Below, piece by piece: positions 1 through 5,991 of a DNA stretch of 13,586 bases. Position 1 is the stretch's first letter. Every line of letters begins with the position of its first letter. The notes beneath the pieces were generated by a model that was given only the letters and a program-made list of their open reading frames with translations, searched no databases and was not told where the DNA came from. This DNA comes from Pseudomonadota bacterium. Lineage in GTDB: Bacteria; Pseudomonadota; Alphaproteobacteria; Rhizobiales; Rhizobiaceae. The translations under genes and the position numbers were made by a program. The stretch lies in the NCBI GenBank assembly GCA_023387715.1, contig JAEWHQ010000367.1, forward strand, positions 1 through 13,586, written 5' to 3'.

Positions 1-2
1 AA

Positions 3-1103
3 TCAGCTCTTACCGCGGCACTTCCAGTTCCAGTCACGCTCAGGGCCGATATCAATATGAACAGACTTGGTGTGGCAGTAAGTGCCAACACCGCCGCGGG
101 ACGGCATGGCGCGCGCTACGCGTGCGATTTCCCACTTGGAAACACCTTCAATCTGAATGTCGGCAGCTGCGCAGGTCATGTGCAGTGATTTACGTGCACC
201 TTTGACCTTCACATTGTAAGATGGGCTGCGATAGCCGGACGTCACAATGACAGGTTTTCTGAAATGACCTTCCAGTTTGCGCAGGACTTTAACCAATTCC
301 GGTTTGAGGCAGGCAACATCAACAGATTCACGCTGCACTTTTAGGCCGTTTGGTGCAAGACGTGCCAATCCCGGCGCCGAAGCAAGTAATAAATGTGGAG
401 CCTCATCTGCTTCATCCGCATCAATGTCACTATCGTCATAAACGGCATTGCGATGTTTGATTTCCAGGCCGCCATAAGCACGCACACCCGGCAGCGCAAA
501 ATTATGTGTCTGTGCTGATGGTTGTTTTTTTAATTCCAGCGATGGTTTGCTCAAGGTCGATGCGAGCACCACCGGCTTTTCAGTAGCAGCTGGAGTTAAT
601 GTTTCTGCGGTCTGTGCTTTTGGCGCTTCTGCTGGTTTAGCAGGGGCTGCTTCTGCACTTGTTTCAGGCTTTACGGCAGTGAAAGCTTCGGAAGATTTCG
701 GTGTTGCGAAAAGGGCTGCAACCAATGTGGATTTTTGCGCCGGTGTCGTGGCTTCCGCTACACTGACGGTTTCAGTTTTTGTTTCTGGCTTGGCTTCCGG
801 TGTTTCTGCTTTGGCAGTTTGTACTGGTTTAGCAGTATTTTCTTCGGCAATCTTTTCATCAGCAGCTGTTTGTAGTGCTTCTGCGACAAGTGAACCGTCA
901 GCATTTGAAGATAGCTGAAGGGCAGATGAGCCGGAGCTGGTGGCCGTGCAGGCGCTTAATGTAAAAGCAGCCAGTAATCCAAACAGGGAAATACGGGCGC
1001 AGGTAGACGAATTCAGAAGAAACTTTTGCGTCTGTTTCTGGTTTGCAATCAAGTTTAGGCTCCAGATTGTCACCGGAGCATAACGCAGTCGCAGCCGGTT
1101 CAT
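3..1103 (-). CDS. Lipoprotein-anchored M15/YcbK-like murein peptidase
   Basis: Probable zinc-dependent peptidoglycan peptidase of the M15A (YcbK/MepK, DUF882-like) group, 366 aa from the ATG at 1103. The catalytic domain is at the C-terminus (about 255-366): SGYRSP at 289-294, zinc ligands H308 and D315 in SLHMTCAAAD, and H349 in VHIDIG. The N-terminus has a hydrophobic stretch ending in the lipobox LSAC, so the mature protein should be membrane-anchored on the periplasmic side. Residues about 60-190 are an Ala/Glu/Thr/Pro/Lys-rich linker that could span the periplasm. Four cysteines (265, 311, 343, 362) lie in the catalytic domain and may form disulfides. The start is uncertain: ATG 1103 has no ribosome-binding site, whereas an in-frame TTG at 1052 has GGAG seven bases upstream and would give a more normal lipoprotein signal. 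MepK of E. coli cuts crosslinks in murein; the exact bond cut here is not shown by sequence. The gene is divergent from its neighbour. Confidence 0.85.
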   Translation of the reverse strand: MNRLRLRYAPVTIWSLNLIANQKQTQKFLLNSSTCARISLFGLLAAFTLSACTATSSGSSALQLSSNADGSLVAEALQTAADEKIAEENTAKPVQTAKAETPEAKPETKTETVSVAEATTPAQKSTLVAALFATPKSSEAFTAVKPETSAEAAPAKPAEAPKAQTAETLTPAATEKPVVLASTLSKPSLELKKQPSAQTHNFALPGVRAYGGLEIKHRNAVYDDSDIDADEADEAPHLLLASAPGLARLAPNGLKVQRESVDVACLKPELVKVLRKLEGHFRKPVIVTSGYRSPSYNVKVKGARKSLHMTCAAADIQIEGVSKWEIARVARAMPSRGGVGTYCHTKSVHIDIGPERDWNWKCRGKS

Positions 1104-1164
1104 TTAGAAAACATCGAATATGCTTTCAGGTATTTCAGTTTAAACACGTAAATTCAGCCGAAAA

Positions 1165-1184
1165 ATCAGGCGTTTAAACCTGAT
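1165..1184. repeat. Palindrome at the predicted transcription start of the peptidase gene
   Basis: ATCAGG at 1165-1170 and CCTGAT at 1179-1184 are perfect inverted arms. Between them lies most of the fully palindromic octamer GTTTAAAC (1172-1179). It sits just downstream of the -10 candidate for the minus-strand peptidase gene, where a repressor would bind. A related GTTTAAAC-like sequence (CAGTTTAAACACG) occurs about 30 bases further on, at about 1137. The regulator is not identifiable from sequence. Confidence 0.35.
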
Positions 1185-1185
1185 G

Positions 1186-1225
1186 ATTATGGGCTGATTG
1201 ATGCTTATGCTTAACAAAGTTTTAA
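1186..1225 (-). promoter_or_regulatory. Candidate CtrA-type promoter for the M15 lipoprotein gene
   Basis: The 15-mer TTAACAAAGTTTTAA at 1211-1225 is a perfect TTAA-N7-TTAA CtrA box. On the minus strand its downstream half overlaps a -35-like TTAAGC (1214-1209), followed after 17 bases by the -10-like CATAAT (1191-1186). That is the usual layout of CtrA-activated promoters. Transcription would start near 1179, about 75 bases before the ATG at 1103. A third TTAA lies at 1228-1231. Motif and spacing are seen; CtrA binding is inference from the alphaproteobacterial consensus. Confidence 0.45.
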
Positions 1226-1549
1226 GGTTAAACAGTATCGAATGCAATCTTTTGCCAGTAACAGCCTGTAAAAATCATGTAACATTGCGTGAGTTTTTTG
1301 GTTTTTTATTGTGTTTTATTCAAATAATTCAGGCTTCTGCTTGATTGTCTGTGAGATGCAAAATTTTAAGACCAGCAGGTAAAATTGCACTGATTTTGAA
1401 CGATCCGGCTGAATTGGGAGCCGTTTGCGAACTATTATTATAAAGAAAGGCAAAACATGCCCGAAAAGCGCAACTCTGATATTGACAAAAACGGGCATAC
1501 TAACCAGACATAGCAGTGCTGTTTATTGTGGTTTGTTGCAAGGACAGCT

Positions 1550-1577
1550 CCGCTTGCGCCAATACGTGCATAAGCGG
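1550..1577 (+). other. Hairpin in the leader of the small lipoprotein gene
   Basis: CCGCTT (1550-1555) pairs with AAGCGG (1572-1577). Inside it GCGC (1556-1559) can pair with GTGC (1566-1569), with one G-U pair and a two-base AT bulge. This leaves a six-base loop. The hairpin ends 26 bases before the ATG at 1604 and is not followed by a T-tract, so it looks like a leader structure and not a terminator. Confidence 0.3.
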
Positions 1578-1603
1578 GTTCATGAAAATTTGGATCAGGC
1601 AAT

Positions 1604-1954
1604 ATGACTGTGCACTTTCGGCAACCTTCCCGTTTCACCCTTGGCCTTGCGGCAGTGGCAATGATGGCCGCGCTCGCGGGTTGCGCGGGCGGAGCGGAAT
1701 TTCAGGGTGTGCCGCAAGAAGGTGCGCGTCGCACTGGTGCCTATCCGAATTTCGGGCATATGCCTCAGGCGGCAACCAGCCAGATCACTGCGCAGGAAAA
1801 AGACGATGCAACCACCGCACTGGATGCGGAGCGTAAGCGTCTGAAGTCTGTTAAGGGTGAAAAGCCATTGACCGCCGCACAGCTGGCCGAGCTTCGCAGA
1901 CAAGCTCAGGCCGAGGCCAATGCCACCTTGCAGGCGATTGAAAACAGCAATTGA
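1604..1954 (+). CDS. Small lipoprotein of unknown function
   Basis: A 116-residue protein that I do not recognise as a named family. The N-terminus is a classic lipoprotein signal: basic start (R6, R10), hydrophobic run about 12-24, and lipobox LAGC with the cysteine near residue 27, followed by AGGAEF. The mature part is about 90 residues. Its first half is polar and Gly/Gln-rich. Its second half (about 65-113) is rich in Ala, Glu, Lys, Arg and Leu and should form an alpha-helix or short coiled coil. The ATG follows GGATCAGGCAAT, which contains a usable AGG. No catalytic motif is visible. A structural or envelope-associated role is possible from the anchor alone; nothing more specific is supported. 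The next gene starts 94 bases downstream. Confidence 0.75.
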   Translation: MTVHFRQPSRFTLGLAAVAMMAALAGCAGGAEFQGVPQEGARRTGAYPNFGHMPQAATSQITAQEKDDATTALDAERKRLKSVKGEKPLTAAQLAELRRQAQAEANATLQAIENSN

Positions 1955-2048
1955 CCAACGCCTTCACTTAAAAAACTGACGCTATCATTGTATCGCCGCT
2001 GGCTTTTTTGAGCTGAAGTTTCATAGCAACCTTTTTCGGAACAGGATC

Positions 2049-3242
2049 ATGTCGGAAGAATTTCATAAAGTCCGTCGTTTGCCGCCTTATGTCTTTGAAC
2101 AAGTTAATCGTCTTAAGGCGGCGGCGCGAGCGGGCGGCGCCGACATAGTGGATTTGGGCATGGGCAATCCTGATCTGCCAACTCCGCAAAATATCGTTGA
2201 TAAACTATGTGAAGCGGTTCAGGACCCGCGCGCGCACCGTTATTCTTCATCGAAGGGTATTCCGGGTTTGCGCAAGGCGCAGGCAAATTATTACGAGCGC
2301 CGTTTTGGTGTGAAGCTTAATCCGGATACACAGGTTATTGCGACGCTGGGTTCCAAGGAAGGTTTTGCCAATATGGCGCAGGCCATCACCGCACCAGGTG
2401 ATGTGGTTTTGTGTCCGGATCCAACCTATCCGATCCATTCCTTTGGCTTTATCATGTCTGGCGGTGTGATCCGCTCAGTACAGGCAAAACCGGATGATAA
2501 TTTCATTCCGTCGCTGGAGCGCGGTATCAAACATTCGATCCCGAAGCCGATTGCTTTGATCCTCAACTTCCCGTCCAACCCGACCGCCTATGTGGCGACA
2601 TTGGACTTCTATAAGGAAGTGGTGGACTTTGCCCGCAAGCATGAAATCATCATTTTGTCGGACTTGGCTTATTCGGAAATCTACTTTGACGGTACGCCGC
2701 CGCCATCCGTGCTGCAGGTGCCTGGTGCAATGGATGTTGCGGTTGAATTTACCTCAATGTCCAAGACTTTCTCGATGCCGGGCTGGCGTATGGGCTTTGC
2801 CGTTGGTAATGAGCGTTTGATTGCAGCGCTGACACGCGTTAAATCCTATCTGGATTATGGTGCATTTACCCCAATTCAGGTGGCAGCAACCGCTGCATTG
2901 AACGGTGACGGCTCCGATATTGAATATGTGCGCAATGTCTATCACCAGCGCCGTGATGTGCTGGTTGACAGTTTTGCACGCGCCGGATGGGATGTGCCGC
3001 CGCCAGCAGCAACAATGTTTGCGTGGGTGCCAATTCCGGAGAAATTCAAGGCAATGGGTTCGCTGGAATTTTCCAAACTGCTCATTGAAAAGGCTGATGT
3101 GGCCGTTGCACCGGGCTTGGGCTTTGGCGAACATGGCGACGATCATGTGCGTATTGCGCTGGTGGAAAACGAACATCGTATTCGTCAGGCAGCACGCAAC
3201 ATCAAGCGCTTTTTAAGCTCTTATGATGATGGCGCTGCCTGA
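2049..3242 (+). CDS. alaC: AlaC-type PLP aminotransferase
   Basis: Cytoplasmic class I/II (fold type I) aminotransferase, 397 aa, full length. It resembles E. coli AlaC (YfdZ), which makes alanine from pyruvate using glutamate, along its whole length: opening RLPPYVF, MGNPD (38-42), GSKEG (101-105), NFPSNPTA (173-180), DLAYSEIYFDG (205-215), SMSKTFSMPGWRMGF with Schiff-base lysine K239, SYLDYGAFTP (266-275), and a C-terminal VRIALVENEHRIRQ with R368 as the likely carboxylate-binding arginine. Annotation pipelines often label relatives LL-diaminopimelate or aspartate aminotransferase, and substrate cannot be settled from motifs. The ATG has AGGA-like bases just upstream (CAGGATC). The gene lies 92 bases before hom on the same strand, suggesting a shared amino-acid biosynthetic context. 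Confidence 0.88.
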   Translation: MSEEFHKVRRLPPYVFEQVNRLKAAARAGGADIVDLGMGNPDLPTPQNIVDKLCEAVQDPRAHRYSSSKGIPGLRKAQANYYERRFGVKLNPDTQVIATLGSKEGFANMAQAITAPGDVVLCPDPTYPIHSFGFIMSGGVIRSVQAKPDDNFIPSLERGIKHSIPKPIALILNFPSNPTAYVATLDFYKEVVDFARKHEIIILSDLAYSEIYFDGTPPPSVLQVPGAMDVAVEFTSMSKTFSMPGWRMGFAVGNERLIAALTRVKSYLDYGAFTPIQVAATAALNGDGSDIEYVRNVYHQRRDVLVDSFARAGWDVPPPAATMFAWVPIPEKFKAMGSLEFSKLLIEKADVAVAPGLGFGEHGDDHVRIALVENEHRIRQAARNIKRFLSSYDDGAA

Positions 3243-3257
3243 TTAAGCGAGCTTTAA
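3243..3257. promoter_or_regulatory. TTAA-N7-TTAA box upstream of hom
   Basis: TTAAGCGAGCTTTAA begins on the base after the aminotransferase stop codon and lies 77-92 bases before the hom ATG. It matches the minimal CtrA full box, but no -35/-10 pair could be fitted to it with confidence. It is the weakest of the three such boxes in the window. Confidence 0.25.
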
Positions 3258-3261
3258 AATC

Positions 3262-3288
3262 TGTGCCGCCGAAAAATTTGGCGGCACA
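3262..3288 (+). terminator. Strong hairpin between alaC and hom
   Basis: TGTGCCGCC (3262-3270) and GGCGGCACA (3280-3288) form a perfect, GC-rich 9-bp stem with the nine-base loop GAAAAATTT. It lacks a following T-tract on either strand, so it is not a canonical intrinsic terminator. It may stop or stabilise the alaC transcript, or sit in the hom leader, 46 bases before its start codon. Confidence 0.45.
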
Positions 3289-3334
3289 TCCAAATTGAAA
3301 ACAACTTCTGTGAAAGACTTTTGAGGAAAAGACG

Positions 3335-4651
3335 ATGAGTGAAGCATTACGGATCGGCGTGGCCGGATTAGGCACCGTTGGCGGCTCAGTACTACGTATT
3401 TTACGTGAAAAAGCCCAAATGCTCACTCGTCAGTGCGGAAGAGAAATGATCGTGACCGCGGTCAGTGCGCGTGATCGTTCGCGCGACCGTGGTATCGATC
3501 TGACAAATATTGCATGGTTTGATGATCCGGTGGAACTGGCTAAATCCGACAAGATCGACGTATTCGTTGAGCTGATCGGTGGCGATGAAGGTCCTGCCAA
3601 AGCATCTGTTGAAGCAGCACTCAATGCTGGTCGTCATGTGGTGACAGCTAATAAAGCGCTGCTTGCCAAACATGGTGTGGCTTTGGCAGAAATTGCCGAA
3701 GAAAAAGGTATTCTGCTTAACTTTGAAGCAGCGGTTGCCGGTGGCATTCCTGTCATTAAAGCCATGCGTGAATCCTTGACCGGCAATACCGTTTCACGCG
3801 TTTATGGTATCATGAACGGCACATGCAATTACATCCTCACCCGCATGTGGGAAGAGGGGATTTCATTTGAAGACTGCCTGGCCGATGCGCAGCGTTTGGG
3901 TTATGCCGAAGCTGATCCGACTTTTGATATTGAAGGTAATGATACGGCGCATAAGCTTGCATTGCTGACGAGCCTTGCATTCGGCAATCAGATTGCTGCC
4001 GATGATATTTATATGGAAGGTATCAGCAATATTTCACTTGCTGATATTCGTGCCGCCGATGAACTGGGCTATCGCATTAAATTGCTGGGTGTGGCGCTTC
4101 AAACTCCAACCGGTATCGAACAGCGCGTGCAACCGACCATGGTGCCGACTTCATCTGTGATTGCGCAGGTGCATGGCGTGACCAATGCGGTGGCGATTGA
4201 AACTGATTTGCTGGGTGAATTGCTGTTGTCGGGGCCGGGTGCCGGTGGTAATGCAACCGCATCGGCAGTGCTTGGGGATCTGGCTGATATTGCCAAGAGC
4301 CGTCCGGGCTTTCAGCATGGCCCTGTATTCGGCACACCGGCAAAAGCTTTGGCGCCTTATAAACGTGCAGAAGTACGTAAACATGACGGCGGCTATTTCA
4401 TTCGCCTGACCGTGCATGATCGTCTTGGCGCATTTGCAGCAATTGCCAAGCGCATGACTGAAAATGAAATTTCGCTTGAATCGATTGTGCAGCGTCCGCC
4501 GATGGATCACCATGCTGAAGGCATTAAAACCATTATTCTGGTGACGCATGAAACAACCGAATCGGCGGTAAAATCAGCGCTTCAGGCTATTTTGGAAGAT
4601 GATCATCTGGTGGATAAGCCGCAGATGATCCGTATTGAGCGCGCCGGTTAA
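3335..4651 (+). CDS. hom: Homoserine dehydrogenase
   Basis: Reduces aspartate-4-semialdehyde to homoserine with NAD(P)H, the branch leading to threonine and methionine; cytoplasmic. At 438 aa it is the usual length for a monofunctional enzyme with a C-terminal ACT domain. Visible parts: Rossmann motif GVAGLGTVGG (8-17); NK at 106-107; the conserved NGTCNYIL (161-168); the family signature ADPTFDIEGNDTAHK with D203 and K207, spaced four apart like the catalytic Asp and Lys of the yeast enzyme; and an ACT regulatory domain from about 354 to 434 (YFIRLTVHDRLGAFAAIA). The ACT domain makes threonine feedback likely, though this is family knowledge. There is no fused aspartokinase. The ATG follows GAGGAAAAGACG, a good ribosome-binding site. 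Confidence 0.96.
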   Translation: MSEALRIGVAGLGTVGGSVLRILREKAQMLTRQCGREMIVTAVSARDRSRDRGIDLTNIAWFDDPVELAKSDKIDVFVELIGGDEGPAKASVEAALNAGRHVVTANKALLAKHGVALAEIAEEKGILLNFEAAVAGGIPVIKAMRESLTGNTVSRVYGIMNGTCNYILTRMWEEGISFEDCLADAQRLGYAEADPTFDIEGNDTAHKLALLTSLAFGNQIAADDIYMEGISNISLADIRAADELGYRIKLLGVALQTPTGIEQRVQPTMVPTSSVIAQVHGVTNAVAIETDLLGELLLSGPGAGGNATASAVLGDLADIAKSRPGFQHGPVFGTPAKALAPYKRAEVRKHDGGYFIRLTVHDRLGAFAAIAKRMTENEISLESIVQRPPMDHHAEGIKTIILVTHETTESAVKSALQAILEDDHLVDKPQMIRIERAG

Positions 4652-4662
4652 GGCGCGTTTCA
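4638..4662 (+). terminator. Weak terminator-like hairpin over the hom stop codon
   Basis: AGCGCGCC (4638-4645) pairs with GGCGCGTT (4652-4659) with one G-U pair. The six-base loop GGTTAA contains the hom stop codon (4649-4651). Only three or four T residues follow, so termination would be partial at best. Confidence 0.35.
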
Positions 4663-4669
4663 CGTAAAT

Positions 4670-4747
4670 GGGCAGGACTGAAACGAAGTGTGTAGTCGCT
4701 TAAATCGATTAAGGTTTTGACAGTCCTTGTTTTAAGCTTGCCTGCCC
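4670..4747 (+). other. Nested inverted repeats: possible structured RNA between hom and glpX
   Basis: GGGCAGG (4670-4676) is complementary to CCTGCCC (4741-4747). Within it GGACTG (4675-4680) is complementary to CAGTCC (4721-4726). AAAC (4681-4684) can pair with GTTT (4714-4717), and CTTAA (4699-4703) with TTAAG (4709-4713). The two outer pairings share a GG, so they are partly alternative folds. No known riboswitch family is recognisable, and there is no T-tract after it. A TTGACA (4717-4722) falls inside the structure without a matching -10. Confidence 0.35.
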
Positions 4748-4767
4748 CTTGCTAGTGATAAGAGACT

Positions 4768-4796
4768 TTGACAAAAGAACCGGACGGCGCTTAACT
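4768..4796 (+). promoter_or_regulatory. Candidate glpX promoter
   Basis: TTGACA (4768-4773) is a perfect -35 hexamer, followed by a 17-base spacer and TTAACT (4791-4796) as a poor-to-fair -10. Alphaproteobacterial housekeeping promoters keep the -35 better than the -10. A start near 4803 would leave a leader of about 118 bases before glpX. Confidence 0.35.
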
Positions 4797-4920
4797 CAAT
4801 TTGTGAGTAACGCTGTTTAACGGCATGCGTTTTGTTTAAAGGCAGCCACTTTTCATGTGCGATTTCGTTTGAAACTTAAACCATCGCAGTAACCGATTAA
4901 AAATTCAGGACTTTGTTCAA

Positions 4921-5907
4921 ATGGCTAAAACCGCAGAGCAGCAACCACACGGACTTGATCGTATTTTAACGCTCGAACTGGTGCGTGTAACCGAGCGCGC
5001 GGCCGTTGCGGCAGCCAGATTACGCGGTCGCGGTGATGAAATGGCAGCCGATCAGGCCGCTGTTGATGCGATGCGTCAGGAACTCAACAATCTGCCGATC
5101 AATGGTACCGTTGTGATTGGTGAAGGCGAACGCGATGAAGCACCGATGCTCTATATCGGTGAAGAAGTTGGCACCCGTCAGGGAACCGATGTCGATATCG
5201 CACTTGATCCATTAGAAGGCACAACGCTTTGCGCAAAAAACCTTCCTAACTCACTGGCTGTTGTAGCGATTGCTGAAAAAGGCAATCTGCTCAATGCACC
5301 AGACGTTTATATGGAAAAGATTGCTGTCGGCCCTGGTTATCCGGAAGGCGTTGTCCATCTTGATGCAACACCAACCGAAAACATTCTGTCGCTGGCAAAA
5401 GCTAAAGGCGTTGCACCAAGTGCAATCACTGCCTGCATCATGGATCGCCCGCGTCATGCCCGTCTGATTGAAGAAGTACGCGCAACCGGCGCTGCGATTT
5501 ATCTGATCGGTGATGGTGACGTTGCTGGTGTGATGCACACAACCAACCCTGAAGAAACCGGCATTGATATTTATATCGGTATCGGTGGCGCGCCGGAAGG
5601 CGTTTTGGCTGCGGCAGCTCTGCGTTGTATTGGTGGTCAGATGCAGGGTCGCTTGCAGCTCAACACCGAAGAAAAAATTGCTCGCGCTGCGAAAATGGGC
5701 ATTTCTGACCCGAACAAAATCTACTCCATGAACGAAATGGCAAAAGGTGATGTGCTGTTTGCTGCGACCGGTGTAACTGACGGCAACATGCTGTCGGGCG
5801 TTAAATTTTCGCGTGATTACATCCAGACCCACACAATCGTTATGCGTTCAAGCTCGCAGACCGTGCGTGAAATCAAAGCCCGCCATCAGGATCTGTCAAA
5901 GTTCTAA
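4921..5907 (+). CDS. glpX: Class II fructose-1,6-bisphosphatase
   Basis: Hydrolyses fructose-1,6-bisphosphate to fructose-6-phosphate in gluconeogenesis; some homologues also act on sedoheptulose-1,7-bisphosphate. It is 328 aa, close to E. coli GlpX. Metal and catalytic residues match that enzyme: D44 in MAADQAA, E68 in IGEGERDEAPMLYIGEE, D96 and E99 in the signature DPLEGTT, and E226 in GGAPEGVLAA. The chain is colinear from the N-terminal helix RILTLELVRVTERAA to the end with no break. The ribosome-binding site is weak: AGGA lies about ten bases before the ATG. It is transcribed after hom across a 269-base gap with its own candidate promoter, and is closed by a clear terminator. The start agrees with the family, whose N-terminus is short. 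Confidence 0.95.
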   Translation: MAKTAEQQPHGLDRILTLELVRVTERAAVAAARLRGRGDEMAADQAAVDAMRQELNNLPINGTVVIGEGERDEAPMLYIGEEVGTRQGTDVDIALDPLEGTTLCAKNLPNSLAVVAIAEKGNLLNAPDVYMEKIAVGPGYPEGVVHLDATPTENILSLAKAKGVAPSAITACIMDRPRHARLIEEVRATGAAIYLIGDGDVAGVMHTTNPEETGIDIYIGIGGAPEGVLAAAALRCIGGQMQGRLQLNTEEKIARAAKMGISDPNKIYSMNEMAKGDVLFAATGVTDGNMLSGVKFSRDYIQTHTIVMRSSSQTVREIKARHQDLSKF

Positions 5908-5949
5908 TATTGGCTGTCGGCCAAGAATAAATTATCGAATATTTCAACA

Positions 5950-5981
5950 GGCGGCATTGCAAAAATGCCGCCTTTTGTGTT
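5950..5981 (+). terminator. Intrinsic terminator of glpX
   Basis: GGCGGCATT (5950-5958) and AATGCCGCC (5964-5972) form a perfect 9-bp stem with a five-base GCAAA loop, followed by TTTTGTGTT. It lies 42 bases after the glpX stop. The ATG inside the right arm (5965) is in frame with recJ but is best seen as part of this terminator. Confidence 0.85.
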
Positions 5982-5991
5982 CATAAAAGAC

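Larger units (their letters stand above)
1104..1603. other. 500-base intergenic region between divergent genes
   Basis: I see no convincing gene here. The half nearest the peptidase gene holds a candidate CtrA-type promoter and a palindrome (separate entries). From 1293 to about 1320 the plus strand is T-rich after only a weak 5-bp hairpin (about 1276-1292), so a small plus-strand transcript ending there is possible but unsupported. The half nearest the small lipoprotein gene has TTGACA at 1482-1487 without a good -10 element, and a 7-bp inverted repeat, ATGCCCG at 1457-1463 with CGGGCAT at 1492-1498. Short reading frames in the region have no ribosome-binding sites and no recognisable protein content. 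Confidence 0.7.

Noticed and set aside
547..918. Long plus-strand frame opposite the peptidase linker
   Set aside because: Its Ala/Val/Ser-rich product mirrors the low-complexity Ala/Glu/Thr codons of the real gene; no ribosome-binding site and no family features.
1276..1320. T-rich stretch as an intrinsic terminator of a small RNA
   Set aside because: The preceding hairpin has only five pairs with one wobble, and no promoter for such a transcript could be fitted.
3258..3334. Riboswitch or leader peptide controlling hom
   Set aside because: No known riboswitch core is recognisable and no short frame rich in Thr, Met or Ile codons precedes hom.
4700..4712. TTAA-N5-TTAA as a CtrA box (also at 2105-2117)
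   Set aside because: The spacer is five and not seven bases; the first is explained by a small hairpin stem and the second lies within a coding region.
5251..5832. Minus-strand frame of 193 residues inside glpX
   Set aside because: It lies opposite a fully conserved enzyme gene; the product has no recognisable motif, and open frames antisense to coding DNA are common.
5965..5991. ATG at 5965 as the recJ start
   Set aside because: It lies in the right arm of the glpX terminator, has no ribosome-binding site, and adds residues not typical of RecJ.
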